A program made the position numbers and the translations under genes. DNA of 34,017 nt from CAZCQG01 sp964500775 (GTDB lineage Bacteria; Campylobacterota; Campylobacteria; Campylobacterales; CAZCQG01). Position 1 is the stretch's first letter. Every line of letters begins with the position of its first letter. The DNA is taken from positions 1-34,017 of the forward strand of contig CAZCQG010000022.1 of NCBI GenBank assembly GCA_964500775.1. Direction: 5' to 3'. Below, piece after piece: positions 22,184-30,908 of this stretch. Below the pieces are notes generated by a model. That model saw only the letters and a program-made list of their open reading frames with translations. It did no database searches and had not been told where the DNA came from.

Positions 22184-24628
22184 TTAATCTTTGTGCTCTA
22201 TGTAGATTTTCGGCTCACTTAGATAATATCCTTGCGCATAGCCGATTCCCATATCTTTTATCGTATCGTATATTTTTTCACTCTTCACAAACTCGGCTAC
22301 CAAGTGAAAATTCATATTTTTTGCAAAAAGGACGATCGATTCTACGATCGCTTTGTTTTTCGTGTTTTCATCTATATCGTGTATGAGCGAGCCGTCGATT
22401 TTTATATAATCGATATTGAGTTTTGAAACCCTTGCATAGTTGGAATAGCCCGAACCGAAATCATCTATCGCTATTTTGCATCCCATCTTCTTGACATCCT
22501 CGATAAATTTCACGACGGTGGAGAAATTTTCTATCGATTCTGATTCGACTATTTCAAAAATAAGACATTCCGCAAACTTTTTGTTCTGTATAAAATCCAT
22601 AATCATATTGAGTGTACATTTTGATTCGAAGTCATACGTCGTCAAATTGACCGAAACAGTGATTCCTTTCTCCTTGATCACTTCAAATACGTGCGAAAGC
22701 ATTCTTTGGGTGATGTCGTGATAGAGCGAAGATCTCTTTGCGATGTCAAGGAAAATATCCGGGGTGAGCATAGTGCCGTCTGTATCAATGATCCGCACCA
22801 ATGCCTCATAATAGGAGATTTTTTTACTCCCCGAATCATACACCGGCTGATACAAGGCGTAGATTCTATCCTCTTTGACCGCACTACTCACTTTTTTACT
22901 GATGAGGAGGTTATGTTTGTACTCTTTTTGGATGCTACCGTTAAAGTCGAAAATAGCGATCTTCTTTTTATCCCGTTTTGATTCCTTATGTGCGAGTTCC
23001 GCTTGGATATACCTATCAAACATCACCCCGTCCGTCACCACGTCTTTATCCAAACTCACACCCGTACTGACCGAGAAAGTGATAATCTGGTCTTCTATCT
23101 GATGGGTAAAATCTTCGCAATATCTATGAAATTCCATCAAGACGTTAAAGTCACTGAATTTGTCGGTTGATTCCTTTTTGAGTAACGCAAACTCATCGCC
23201 TTTGATTCTGTATACACGCTCGATGCCGAAACGCTCACGCCCTCTGTCGAGATATTTGGCAAACTCTTTGATGATATTATCGCCGTTTAATAAACCGTAA
23301 AAATATTTGATATGACTAAATGCATCGATGTTGATATAGACGATTACCCCTTTTTTGTAGATGCTCATATCTCTAATAAGAGCGTTGAGATTCTCCAACT
23401 GCGTGAGTTCGTCTTTAAAGTGGTGCATCTCAAGTTCATTTTTTTGCTCTTCTATCATCTTTTGATAACTTCTATCTTGTGTCACGTCAAGTTTGATAGC
23501 GAGATAATTAGTGATCTCTCCGTCATCATCGCGTATCGGAACGATGGTCGCTTTTTCGTAGAGGAGATTCCCGTCTTTAGATTTGTTGATAAACTCACCC
23601 GACCACACCTTGCCGTTGTGAATCTTTTTAGCAAGATCTTCATAAAACTCCTTCGTATGCAGACCCGACTGAAAGACTTTCGGAGTGTGCCCGAGCACCT
23701 CATACCTATCAAAACCGCTGACATGTAAAAAGGTGTCGTTGACGTACTCTATTTTGTGCGATTTATCGGTGAGTATGACCGAGTTGTCGCTATTTTGTAT
23801 CGCTTGTTTAAATTGATGCAAAGCATGTTCGCTTCGAATCTTTTTGTACAACAGTACCGAAATCACCGCCATCAAAAGCGAGAGCATAAAAAACATCACA
23901 TAGAAAACATCATAGAGGAGATTGATATTTTTATTGTAAAAATCAAAATATAACTTCGCGAGATTCTCGATTTTTTCAGAGAGTTGCAAGTCGGCGCTTC
24001 TTTTGAGATTTTCGGAAAGGAGCGTGTTGTATTTCAAGATGTTTGCCAAATGCGCTAAAAAGATCGTATCGGTCTCAGTGAGGTTTTTAGCGGCGCGTTG
24101 CGTATCGATGGCAGCTTTTATGGCACCTTTTTCATCTTCTAGACCTAGCCCCATATGGAGGAGCTTGATATAGATTTGCGCTACCTCTTTTTTATCGACG
24201 TCATCATAGAGTTTTGAGCAATAACGTACCGAGTTGTTGATGATTGAGTTATAAGAGGAGAATTTCAAAATCAGCTCTTTTTTCTTCCTATATCCCTCTT
24301 CCACTAAAATAAAAGCATTCTTTCCTTGTATCTCTTGTAAAAATTCCGCCACGCTTGAAGAGTTTTTGAGCTCTTCTATAAGCGTCTCAAATTCTTTGGT
24401 ATCCCTAAGCGACGCGTCGTAATTTAAAAAACTCATATACGAAGACATACCCCTATTAAACTCCCTATCGAGTGTTTGCAAACGCTCGATTTTCTTGTCT
24501 GTTTGGAAGTAGGTCGCAACCTGATTCTTAATGGTATAGATATAGTAGCTATTTACCCCGAGTACGCTCACAAGAAGAGCAGCAAGGACGAAAATCGAAA
24601 GCTTCGTCGAATAGTTTTTTTTCTTCAT
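22184..24628 (-). CDS. Membrane PAS-GGDEF-EAL sensor, probably a c-di-GMP phosphodiesterase
   Basis: 814 residues. Helix 1 (about 9-31), a helical extracytoplasmic sensor (about 35-235), helix 2 (about 240-262), a PAS domain (about 272-385), a GGDEF domain (about 400-560) and an EAL domain (about 575-805). The GGDEF signature is degenerate: RIKGDEF (K476 for the first Gly), so cyclase activity is doubtful. The EAL domain keeps its catalytic set: E608-A-L with R612, N661, E692, D722-D723, K743, D745 and E779. Start ATG 24628 overlaps the cytochrome c peroxidase stop by 4 bases, which couples translation of the two and hints at redox- or peroxide-linked signalling (inference). Confidence 0.9.
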   Translation of the reverse strand: MKKKNYSTKLSIFVLAALLVSVLGVNSYYIYTIKNQVATYFQTDKKIERLQTLDREFNRGMSSYMSFLNYDASLRDTKEFETLIEELKNSSSVAEFLQEIQGKNAFILVEEGYRKKKELILKFSSYNSIINNSVRYCSKLYDDVDKKEVAQIYIKLLHMGLGLEDEKGAIKAAIDTQRAAKNLTETDTIFLAHLANILKYNTLLSENLKRSADLQLSEKIENLAKLYFDFYNKNINLLYDVFYVMFFMLSLLMAVISVLLYKKIRSEHALHQFKQAIQNSDNSVILTDKSHKIEYVNDTFLHVSGFDRYEVLGHTPKVFQSGLHTKEFYEDLAKKIHNGKVWSGEFINKSKDGNLLYEKATIVPIRDDDGEITNYLAIKLDVTQDRSYQKMIEEQKNELEMHHFKDELTQLENLNALIRDMSIYKKGVIVYINIDAFSHIKYFYGLLNGDNIIKEFAKYLDRGRERFGIERVYRIKGDEFALLKKESTDKFSDFNVLMEFHRYCEDFTHQIEDQIITFSVSTGVSLDKDVVTDGVMFDRYIQAELAHKESKRDKKKIAIFDFNGSIQKEYKHNLLISKKVSSAVKEDRIYALYQPVYDSGSKKISYYEALVRIIDTDGTMLTPDIFLDIAKRSSLYHDITQRMLSHVFEVIKEKGITVSVNLTTYDFESKCTLNMIMDFIQNKKFAECLIFEIVESESIENFSTVVKFIEDVKKMGCKIAIDDFGSGYSNYARVSKLNIDYIKIDGSLIHDIDENTKNKAIVESIVLFAKNMNFHLVAEFVKSEKIYDTIKDMGIGYAQGYYLSEPKIYIEHKD

Positions 24629-25539
24629 TTGACCTCACCTTGTATTTGCCCCTCAAGGGTGAGTAAAAAAAGGTAGAGTTTTTCGATCTGCTCTTTAGTG
24701 ATTTTTCTACCGAGCTGATGCTCTGCCATCACCGAAATGGCTTCACGTAGATTCTCCGCACTTCCGTCGTGAAAATAGGGTGCAGTCTTGGAGATATTTC
24801 GTAAAGTGGGGACTTTGAAATAAAACATATCCTCGGGATTCTCCGTCACTCCAAATCTCCCCTTGCTAATCTCGCTCGGGCGCTCTTTAAAGATGCCGAA
24901 CTTTTGGTAGATGTTGCCGCCGATATTTACGCCGTTGTGGCAAGAGATACATCCGAGATTTTTAAAAAGCTCGTACCCCTCTTTTTCATCTTCGCTCAAC
25001 GCGTTTACGTCCCCTTCCAAATAGCGGTCAAATTTGCTATTTGGGGTAATGAGAGTCTTTTCATACTCCGCGATTGCATCTGCTACGTCATCTATATGGA
25101 TTGGGCGATTGTAGATTTTTTCAAAAGCGTCTTTATACTCGCTGTCTTTGTTGAGCTTATTGATGACCTCTTCATAGCTACTGCCCATTTCGACGGGATT
25201 TATTATTGGACCCATCGCTTGATCTTTGAGATCTTTTGCCCTGCCGTCCCAAAATTGCGAAAGATTAAACACCGCATTGAGCACCGTAGGAGCGTTTATC
25301 CCCCCCTCTTTTCCTTCTATGCCGAATGAAAATTTCAGTCCATCGACACCGCCGCTCTCCAAGCTATGGCAACTCGCGCAAGAAATCGTGTCGTCTTTGC
25401 TAAGTCTAGTATCGAAAAATAGTTTTTTACCCAACTGCGCCTTTTGTACATCGTATGCGATTTTATCGGGAATGGGGGTGATGAGCTGCGAAGCAAAAAT
25501 ATAAATCGGAATGACCGCTAGCGCAATTATTTTACGCAT
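24625..25539 (-). CDS. Dihaem cytochrome c peroxidase
   Basis: 304 residues from ATG 25539, with TAGGAGA 5 bases upstream. N-terminal signal (MRKIIALAVIPIYIFAS). Two haem c sites: C54-A-S-C57-H58 and C197-I-S-C200-H201, in the spacing of CcpA/MauG-type peroxidases. Family segments NAPTVLNAVFNLSQFWDGRAKDLKDQA, IINPVEMG, KVPTLRNISKTAPYFHDGS and the terminal LYLFLLTLEG are all present, including Met in PVEMG. It reduces hydrogen peroxide in the periplasm with electrons from cytochrome c. It starts 17 bases after the iron-sulfur subunit gene and overlaps the EAL sensor gene. Confidence 0.93.
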   Translation of the reverse strand: MRKIIALAVIPIYIFASQLITPIPDKIAYDVQKAQLGKKLFFDTRLSKDDTISCASCHSLESGGVDGLKFSFGIEGKEGGINAPTVLNAVFNLSQFWDGRAKDLKDQAMGPIINPVEMGSSYEEVINKLNKDSEYKDAFEKIYNRPIHIDDVADAIAEYEKTLITPNSKFDRYLEGDVNALSEDEKEGYELFKNLGCISCHNGVNIGGNIYQKFGIFKERPSEISKGRFGVTENPEDMFYFKVPTLRNISKTAPYFHDGSAENLREAISVMAEHQLGRKITKEQIEKLYLFLLTLEGQIQGEVK

Positions 25540-25556
25540 TTATTCTCCTAATTTTA

Positions 25557-26258
25557 CTAAAAGGGGTTAAAACCGTACCCTTCAACGCTGAAATTTTGTA
25601 TATTGGGATCGGAAAATCCGTACGCTGCGCTTTGGATTCTTAGCTTTATAATGTCCGCTTTTGGGTCGATTCCCTGCGGGCAAACCGCGCTACATTCGCC
25701 GCACGACGTACAATCCCATACACCTTTATACTGTATTGCCGAGATTTTATCAAGTTTATTCACCTCTTTTACATCTATTATATATCTAAATGCTCTAGTT
25801 AAGGTAAAAGGACCGAGAAATTCTTTATCAACGGCAAAAACAGGACAAGCGCTATAGCAACTGCCGCACAAAATGCAATCGCTCTGCTTTTCAAACAAAG
25901 CAAGATCATCGCTATTGGGCGTATCCTCTGCGGGCTCTTGCATATACGCTTTTGCGCGCTCCAAGGTCTCTAGCGGTACCTCATACGCCACCGCTAAATC
26001 TTTGATAACGTCGTGGAATCTTAAAGGCTCTACCGTTGCCTCTTTTGTGTTTGGCTTATGTGTACACGCCAAAACTTCCTTGCCGTCTAGACGGAGAGCA
26101 CAACAGCCGCAAATGCCGCTTCTGCACCCGAATCGAAACGAAAGTTCGGGGTCGATACGCTCTTGGATGAACATTAGAATCTCTAGCAAGGTAGATTCCT
26201 CTTGGGATTCTACCTCATACTCTTTGTACCCGTTTGATTTTTGTATCGTCAGTTTCAC
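25557..26258 (-). CDS. sdhB: Succinate dehydrogenase/fumarate reductase iron-sulfur protein, non-classical
   Basis: 233 residues from GTG 26258, overlapping the flavoprotein stop (GTGA). The N-terminal ferredoxin domain binds [2Fe-2S] through C45, C50, C53 and C65 (FGCRSGICGCCALRLDGK). The C-terminal part has C128xxC131xxC134xxxC138P and C183TSC186GEC189SAVC193P. Classical SdhB/FrdB have a non-cysteine where C186 stands, giving a [3Fe-4S] cluster; an added Cys there, as known from archaeal type E enzymes, suggests a second [4Fe-4S]. It passes electrons between the flavoprotein and a partner, here probably the CCG protein encoded two genes upstream. Confidence 0.88.
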   Translation of the reverse strand: MKLTIQKSNGYKEYEVESQEESTLLEILMFIQERIDPELSFRFGCRSGICGCCALRLDGKEVLACTHKPNTKEATVEPLRFHDVIKDLAVAYEVPLETLERAKAYMQEPAEDTPNSDDLALFEKQSDCILCGSCYSACPVFAVDKEFLGPFTLTRAFRYIIDVKEVNKLDKISAIQYKGVWDCTSCGECSAVCPQGIDPKADIIKLRIQSAAYGFSDPNIQNFSVEGYGFNPF

Positions 26259-27739
26259 TTCTCTATCCTGTAGTGCGCGCCGACGCTATTTTTATTTATC
26301 TCTGCACTCGTAGCGACTTCGAGTGAAATATCAAGTTGCGCTCGAAGTTGAAAATACTCCTGTAACTCAAGATTGAATATTTTACTTTTATTTTTTAAGC
26401 TCACCTCTTTGAATCGCTCGCGCAAATCTTGGATTCGTAGCATCGCCATCCGTAGTGAGCCTTCGTTTCGTATCAACGAAACGTACTTATTATTTATCTC
26501 TTCGCACTCCTCACGCAACACATAAACGCTCTCTTTTCCCGTTTGCGCCAAAAGTGCGTCGATGTCTAGTGAAGGGAATTTTGGAGATTCTTTCTTTGGC
26601 TCTTGAGCGGCGTTTTTCCCCGCTACCGCGCCAAACGCGAGCGCTTCTAATAATGAGTTGCCCCCCAGTCTGTTTGCGCCGTGAGTTTTGTGATTTGCAC
26701 ACTCACCGCAGGCGTATAGTCCTTGGATATTTGTTTTACACTCCAAATCGACTTCTATTCCTCCCATAGAGTAGTGCGCTGCGGGTTTTATCGGGATAGG
26801 CTCGCTGAAAACGTCGATATTTTCATATATCTTGGCGAGTTTTGCTTCTTGCGGCAGTCGATGCGCTATGACATCTTTGTCTAAATGTCTAATGTCCAAA
26901 TAGACTTTTTTACCGCTTTTGAGATTCTCATACACCGCTCTGGCGACCTCATCCCTCGTACTTAACTCATCGACGATTCGATTCTGCTCCTCATCGATGA
27001 TAATCCCCCCTTCTGCACGTGCCCCTTCGCTTATGAGTATGGAACTAGTCGCTAGTGCGGTAGGGTGAAATTGGACGAACTCCATGCCCAAAAGTTTCAC
27101 TCCCGCACGCTTTGCCATAGCGATACCCTCTCCTACCGTGCCAAAAGCGTTTGTAGAATTTTTGCCGTAAATTTTCGCATAGCCTCCGCTAGCGAGAATC
27201 ACCGCCTTTGCATACCTGCTAAAAGTTTCTCCCTTACGCAAAGTAAATCCCCGCACACCGTAACAAACCCCCTCTTCTGCCACTAGGTCGGTGATTATCG
27301 TGTCGTTTTGAAATACTACGCCTAAAGCACGCGCTCTATCGTAGAGCGTATGGAGTATCTTTAATCCCGTAAAATCCTGCATACACAATGCGTAGGGTTT
27401 GCTCGCTCCTCCGAGTTTTCTTTTTTTGAGATTCCCTGAAGCGTCTCTGTCAAAAGGTGCTCCAAACGCAAGAAGTTTTTCTACCTCCCGCATCCCTTCG
27501 ACGCACATCTTCTCTATCGCCGCATACTCTCCGTATCCTCTGGAAGAATCGAGTGTGTCTTGTATGTGGATTTCCAAATGCTCAAAAGCACAATTTATCC
27601 CCCCTTGCGCCATTGCGCTTTGAGATTTCGTAGGGTAGCTTTTTGTGACTACAAGCACCTCTCCGCCTGCTTCCTTGGCGTTTATCGCGGCATTCAGTCC
27701 GGCGATGCCGCCGCCTACGACGATGATTTGATTATGCAC
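26255..27739 (-). CDS. sdhA: SdhA/FrdA-like flavoprotein without the covalent-FAD histidine
   Basis: 494 residues from GTG 27739, placed at the dinucleotide-binding motif (HNQIIVVGGGIAGL) and 2 bases after the preceding stop; a longer in-frame extension would run through the CCG gene. Active-site segments are kept: QFHPTAL, SEGARAEGG, STRDEVARA, HYSMGGIEVD and GANRLGGNSLLEA. At the place of the His that carries FAD covalently in classical enzymes (SHTVAAEGG) it reads SQSAMAQGG (Q40), as in NadB-like proteins, so FAD is likely non-covalent. It is shorter than usual SdhA (about 570-600). No Tat signal, so cytosolic. NadB (aspartate oxidase) is an alternative, but the sdhB-like neighbour argues against it. 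Confidence 0.8.
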   Translation of the reverse strand: MHNQIIVVGGGIAGLNAAINAKEAGGEVLVVTKSYPTKSQSAMAQGGINCAFEHLEIHIQDTLDSSRGYGEYAAIEKMCVEGMREVEKLLAFGAPFDRDASGNLKKRKLGGASKPYALCMQDFTGLKILHTLYDRARALGVVFQNDTIITDLVAEEGVCYGVRGFTLRKGETFSRYAKAVILASGGYAKIYGKNSTNAFGTVGEGIAMAKRAGVKLLGMEFVQFHPTALATSSILISEGARAEGGIIIDEEQNRIVDELSTRDEVARAVYENLKSGKKVYLDIRHLDKDVIAHRLPQEAKLAKIYENIDVFSEPIPIKPAAHYSMGGIEVDLECKTNIQGLYACGECANHKTHGANRLGGNSLLEALAFGAVAGKNAAQEPKKESPKFPSLDIDALLAQTGKESVYVLREECEEINNKYVSLIRNEGSLRMAMLRIQDLRERFKEVSLKNKSKIFNLELQEYFQLRAQLDISLEVATSAEINKNSVGAHYRIEK

Positions 27740-27741
27740 GC

Positions 27742-29031
27742 TTACTTCTCGCCTTTGAGCGCCTCGGCGATGAGTTCTAGCGGATGGGCAAATTCGACGT
27801 TTGAGCCGTATTGATGCAGAGCGTTTGTGAGCTGGATACGACACGCACTGCACTCCGCACTCACCACATCGGCTTTCGTGGCATCTATCATTTTGGCTTT
27901 GGGTTGTCCTGCTTTGAGCGAGTAGTCGTATTTGTCGGTCTGAAGCGTCACGCCGCCGAAACCGCAACATCGATTCGGATCTTCCATCTCGACGGTTCTA
28001 TATCCCGCATTTAGCAGCGCCCGAGGTTCTTTAAAGATTCCTTGGACTTTTCTCGCATGGCACGGGTCGTGGTAGGTGACGAGGAGGTCTGATTTTTGTT
28101 TGGCTTTGAGTTTGATGAGCAATTCCTCTTGGTGATAGAGCCACTCGGTCGCCATAAAGATTTTCGGCAAATACTCATGGAGTTTTTGGAGTAGTTTTTC
28201 ATCTCCGATATTATTGACGATAAAGCGCTCCCAATCCTCTTTGACCATAGCGCTACAGGTCGCCTCGGGGATAAGTATCGCATCCACGTCGTGGATAAAC
28301 GTCTCGAAATACTCAAGATTCTCGGTGATGAGTGCATTGACGGTATCAAAATCCCCCGTAAAATAGGCAGGAGCGGCGCAACATTTCTGTTTTTTGGGGA
28401 TGATCACGTCTATTTGCAACTCTCCAAGAATCTCAACCAAGCTATCGCCGATTTTCGTATAGTTGTAGTTTGCGAGGCAGCCGATAAAAATGGCTACTTT
28501 TTTGGGTTTGTTCTTTTTACTATGTTTAATAAAACTCGGATATTTGTTCAAAAAGCTTTTAAAGCCGAGTGTCGGGAATACGCGATTTCTAAAAATCGGG
28601 AGGGGGAATCTCGACTTGATAGTATTTTCGCCGAGATGTTTGAACGCACACGGGATGAAAAAATAGCCGAGCTTGAAGAAAAAATCCATCAAGAATCTAT
28701 GTCGCAATAAAAAGAAAAACGCTTTTTTGAACCATTTGATGCCGTACTTTTTAGCGATCTTCGCTCTTGCCTGCTCGATGATAAGGTCGGTCGGGAGATC
28801 GTTTGGACATACGTCGGTACAGTTGGTACACAAAAAACAGGTCTCAAAGATATTTTTCGCGTTTTTGTCCAGCTCCAACTCGCCCCGCTGATACGCGCCC
28901 AAAAGCTCGATAAAGCCTCTCGGTGAAGTCGCCTCATCGGCATTTACGAGATGGATGGTGCACGTGGGGATACATTTGCCGCATTTAATACACGCTTCGC
29001 TAATGCGGGTAAAATCAAAATTTTCCATCAT
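27742..29031 (-). CDS. Iron-sulfur protein with two CCG domains (GlpC/HdrB/SdhE type)
   Basis: 429 residues, ATGA overlap with hemN. N-terminal ferredoxin part with two [4Fe-4S] motifs: C14xxC17xxC20xxxC24 and C65xxC68xxC71xxxC75P. Two complete cysteine-rich CCG domains follow: C185, C217-C218, C259 and C324, C355-C356-G, C394/C397. CCG domains ligate unusual [4Fe-4S] centres in HdrB, GlpC and the SdhE subunit of type E succinate dehydrogenases and 8-methylmenaquinol:fumarate reductase. A hydrophobic amphipathic region (FFFLLRHRFLMDFFFKLGYFFIP, cut here) may touch the membrane. Annotated glpC in Helicobacter as I recall, next to hemN there too, but no glpA/glpB is present; the adjacent sdhAB-like genes suggest it is their electron-transfer partner. 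Confidence 0.82.
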   Translation of the reverse strand: MMENFDFTRISEACIKCGKCIPTCTIHLVNADEATSPRGFIELLGAYQRGELELDKNAKNIFETCFLCTNCTDVCPNDLPTDLIIEQARAKIAKKYGIKWFKKAFFFLLRHRFLMDFFFKLGYFFIPCAFKHLGENTIKSRFPLPIFRNRVFPTLGFKSFLNKYPSFIKHSKKNKPKKVAIFIGCLANYNYTKIGDSLVEILGELQIDVIIPKKQKCCAAPAYFTGDFDTVNALITENLEYFETFIHDVDAILIPEATCSAMVKEDWERFIVNNIGDEKLLQKLHEYLPKIFMATEWLYHQEELLIKLKAKQKSDLLVTYHDPCHARKVQGIFKEPRALLNAGYRTVEMEDPNRCCGFGGVTLQTDKYDYSLKAGQPKAKMIDATKADVVSAECSACRIQLTNALHQYGSNVEFAHPLELIAEALKGEK

Positions 29032-30389
29032 ACCGTCTTACTAAAGGTTTTTGCGTTGCCCTGATGTTTTATCAAATAGGCGTCAAAAGGCATCACGATG
29101 TTTCGCACGAGCATTGAGCCTGTTTTATTGATATATATCGCATCCTCTCGCACTTCTACCAAGCCCGCTTGTATAAACTCATCCAATTGCGCAAGGGAAT
29201 CTTTGAAATACTCTTTGAAATCGATGCCGAATTTCTTTTCTATCTTTTCGAATTTGAGAGAAAAATTGCACATCAAAGACATAATGGTCTCTTTCCGAAT
29301 CCTATCATCCAAGCTCAATCGCACCCCTCGAAATAAAGGGAGTTTTCCGCTATCGATAGCCGCTTCGTAGCTCTCCATATCTTTGTAGTTTTGGGCATAG
29401 TAGTCTTCGCCCTCGCCGATACTCGTCAGTCCGATACCGATAGTGTCGCTTCCCCCTTTGGTCGTGTAGCCTTGGAAGTTTCGCTTGAGCTCCCCTTTTT
29501 CTATCGCTTTGAAAAGTTCGTCGTCTTTTTTGGCAAAATGATCCATCCCTATCATCTCATATCCCAAGGAATCTAAAAACGCAATCGTATGTTGCAAGAT
29601 TCTTAATTTTTCTTGCGGCGGGGTGAGCGTGGTCTCGTCTATCTTTCGCATCGATTTTTTCATCCACGGGACGTGGGCGTAGTTAAACACCGCAAGTCTA
29701 TCGGGAGCGATCTTGGCGACGGCTTCTAACGTGGCGGCAAACGTCTCGAAGCTTTGGTTTGGCAGTCCGTAGATAAGGTCGAAATTTATCGATCCTATCC
29801 CTTTTTTTCGTGACATTGCTACGGCGTTTTGGACGAGTTCGAAACTTTGAATCCTATGTATCGCCTCTTGGACTTTGGGGTCGAAATCCTGCACGCCGAA
29901 GCTAAGACGATTGAAACCGCCTGCGATGAGGGCATCAAGCTGTGATTCTTCAAAGAATCTCGGATCTATCTCGCACGATATTTCTGCATCTTTGGCGATA
30001 TTTTTAAAATGCTTTTTGATAAATCCTATGACGGTACCTAGCTCTTCTGCATCCAAAAACGTGGGAGTTCCGCCTCCGAAATGTATCTGAATCACCTCGC
30101 GACTCGTATCAAGCGCATCTTCTAAGAGGATAAACTCTTTTTCAAGATAGTTCAAATAGCGCGCTATTTTTTCACGCTTGCTCGTATACACGACGTTGCA
30201 TCCGCAAAAGTAGCATGCGCTACGACAAAAAGGGAGATGAAGATAGAGCGAGAGTTTTTTATCGCTTTTTTTGAGCGAATCCAAATACCCGTCGTATCCG
30301 AAGCTCTCGCAAAACTCTACTGCAGTGGGATAGCTCGTATACCGCGGTCCGGGTTTGGAATATCGGGAAAATTTTTCAAAATCGATCAT
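29028..30389 (-). CDS. hemN: Oxygen-independent coproporphyrinogen III oxidase
   Basis: 453 residues. Radical-SAM motif LHLPFCRSACYFCGCN with C55, C59, C62 plus the extra C64 diagnostic of HemN. The N-terminal KFSRYSKPGPRYTSYPTAVEF is the HemN-specific extension, and IHFGGGTPTFLDAEEL, EIDPRFFEESQLDAL, FNRLSFGVQDFDPKVQEAIHRIQ and INFDLIYGLPNQ follow in order. It converts coproporphyrinogen III to protoporphyrinogen IX without oxygen, serving the haem needs of this respiratory organism. Follows UPF0763 by 30 bases and overlaps the CCG-protein gene by 4 bases. Confidence 0.95.
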   Translation of the reverse strand: MIDFEKFSRYSKPGPRYTSYPTAVEFCESFGYDGYLDSLKKSDKKLSLYLHLPFCRSACYFCGCNVVYTSKREKIARYLNYLEKEFILLEDALDTSREVIQIHFGGGTPTFLDAEELGTVIGFIKKHFKNIAKDAEISCEIDPRFFEESQLDALIAGGFNRLSFGVQDFDPKVQEAIHRIQSFELVQNAVAMSRKKGIGSINFDLIYGLPNQSFETFAATLEAVAKIAPDRLAVFNYAHVPWMKKSMRKIDETTLTPPQEKLRILQHTIAFLDSLGYEMIGMDHFAKKDDELFKAIEKGELKRNFQGYTTKGGSDTIGIGLTSIGEGEDYYAQNYKDMESYEAAIDSGKLPLFRGVRLSLDDRIRKETIMSLMCNFSLKFEKIEKKFGIDFKEYFKDSLAQLDEFIQAGLVEVREDAIYINKTGSMLVRNIVMPFDAYLIKHQGNAKTFSKTV

Positions 30390-30419
30390 TTCAATAATTC
30401 TTTGTAATAGTTTATTTGA

Positions 30420-30908
30420 CTAAAAATCTACGCTGCCGCGCATAAGCTCGCCCAAATCAAAAAAGAGATTCGGATGCGACTTTTTGATGCTTTTGACGAT
30501 ACCCCCTATATCAAGGAGCTTCGCCTCGGTTTCTACGCTCGTTTTTTTCTTTTCTATCTCGCGCATAGCGACCGTCCACACATCCTCGAAATCGATAGGC
30601 ATTTGTTGCAAGATCGCCTTTTCAAGGACAAGTTTTATCTTCTCTTCTTGGAGCTTTTGAAAACTCTTCAATATCTTTTTGAGTTCTGCATTTGACAAGA
30701 CGACACTCTCTTCACCCTCGGAATCTTCCAATACCCACGGAGCGGTCGTATTTCTATTTTTTGTAATAAATGTAATGTTTTCGTCTTTTAAAAGGGCTTT
30801 TGCCAACCCTTGATTTTTCAATCCTAATTTTTTTAACGACACTCTGACGCTATCGCTCATAACTCTACTGCTCTCCTCGTTTAATCTCGAATATTTCTTT
30901 GCAACCAC
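30420..30908 (-). CDS. UPF0763 (DUF2603) family protein
   Basis: 162 residues from GTG 30908, preceded by AAGGGG with 7-base spacing and overlapping the argF 3' end by 28 bases. I recognise the family from QQMPIDFEDVWTVAM and KSHPNLFFDLGEL, segments shared with the Campylobacter protein encoded between argF and hemN. The function is unknown; predicted cytosolic, mostly helical, with a charged middle. The argF-UPF0763-hemN order is conserved in this phylum, which supports both identity and co-transcription. A later in-frame ATG at 30860 is possible, but the longer form keeps the conserved KYS start. Confidence 0.82.
   Translation of the reverse strand: MVAKKYSRLNEESSRVMSDSVRVSLKKLGLKNQGLAKALLKDENITFITKNRNTTAPWVLEDSEGEESVVLSNAELKKILKSFQKLQEEKIKLVLEKAILQQMPIDFEDVWTVAMREIEKKKTSVETEAKLLDIGGIVKSIKKSHPNLFFDLGELMRGSVDF

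Noticed and set aside
26255..27739. L-aspartate oxidase (NadB) identity
   Set aside because: The non-covalent FAD site resembles NadB, but the immediate overlap with an SdhB-like gene and the CCG neighbour favour the SDH/FRD family; kept as an alternative.
26255..27970. Longer flavoprotein frame starting at 27970
   Set aside because: The extra 77 residues are Arg/Ser-rich out-of-frame sequence of the CCG gene; the FAD-binding motif starts right after GTG 27739.
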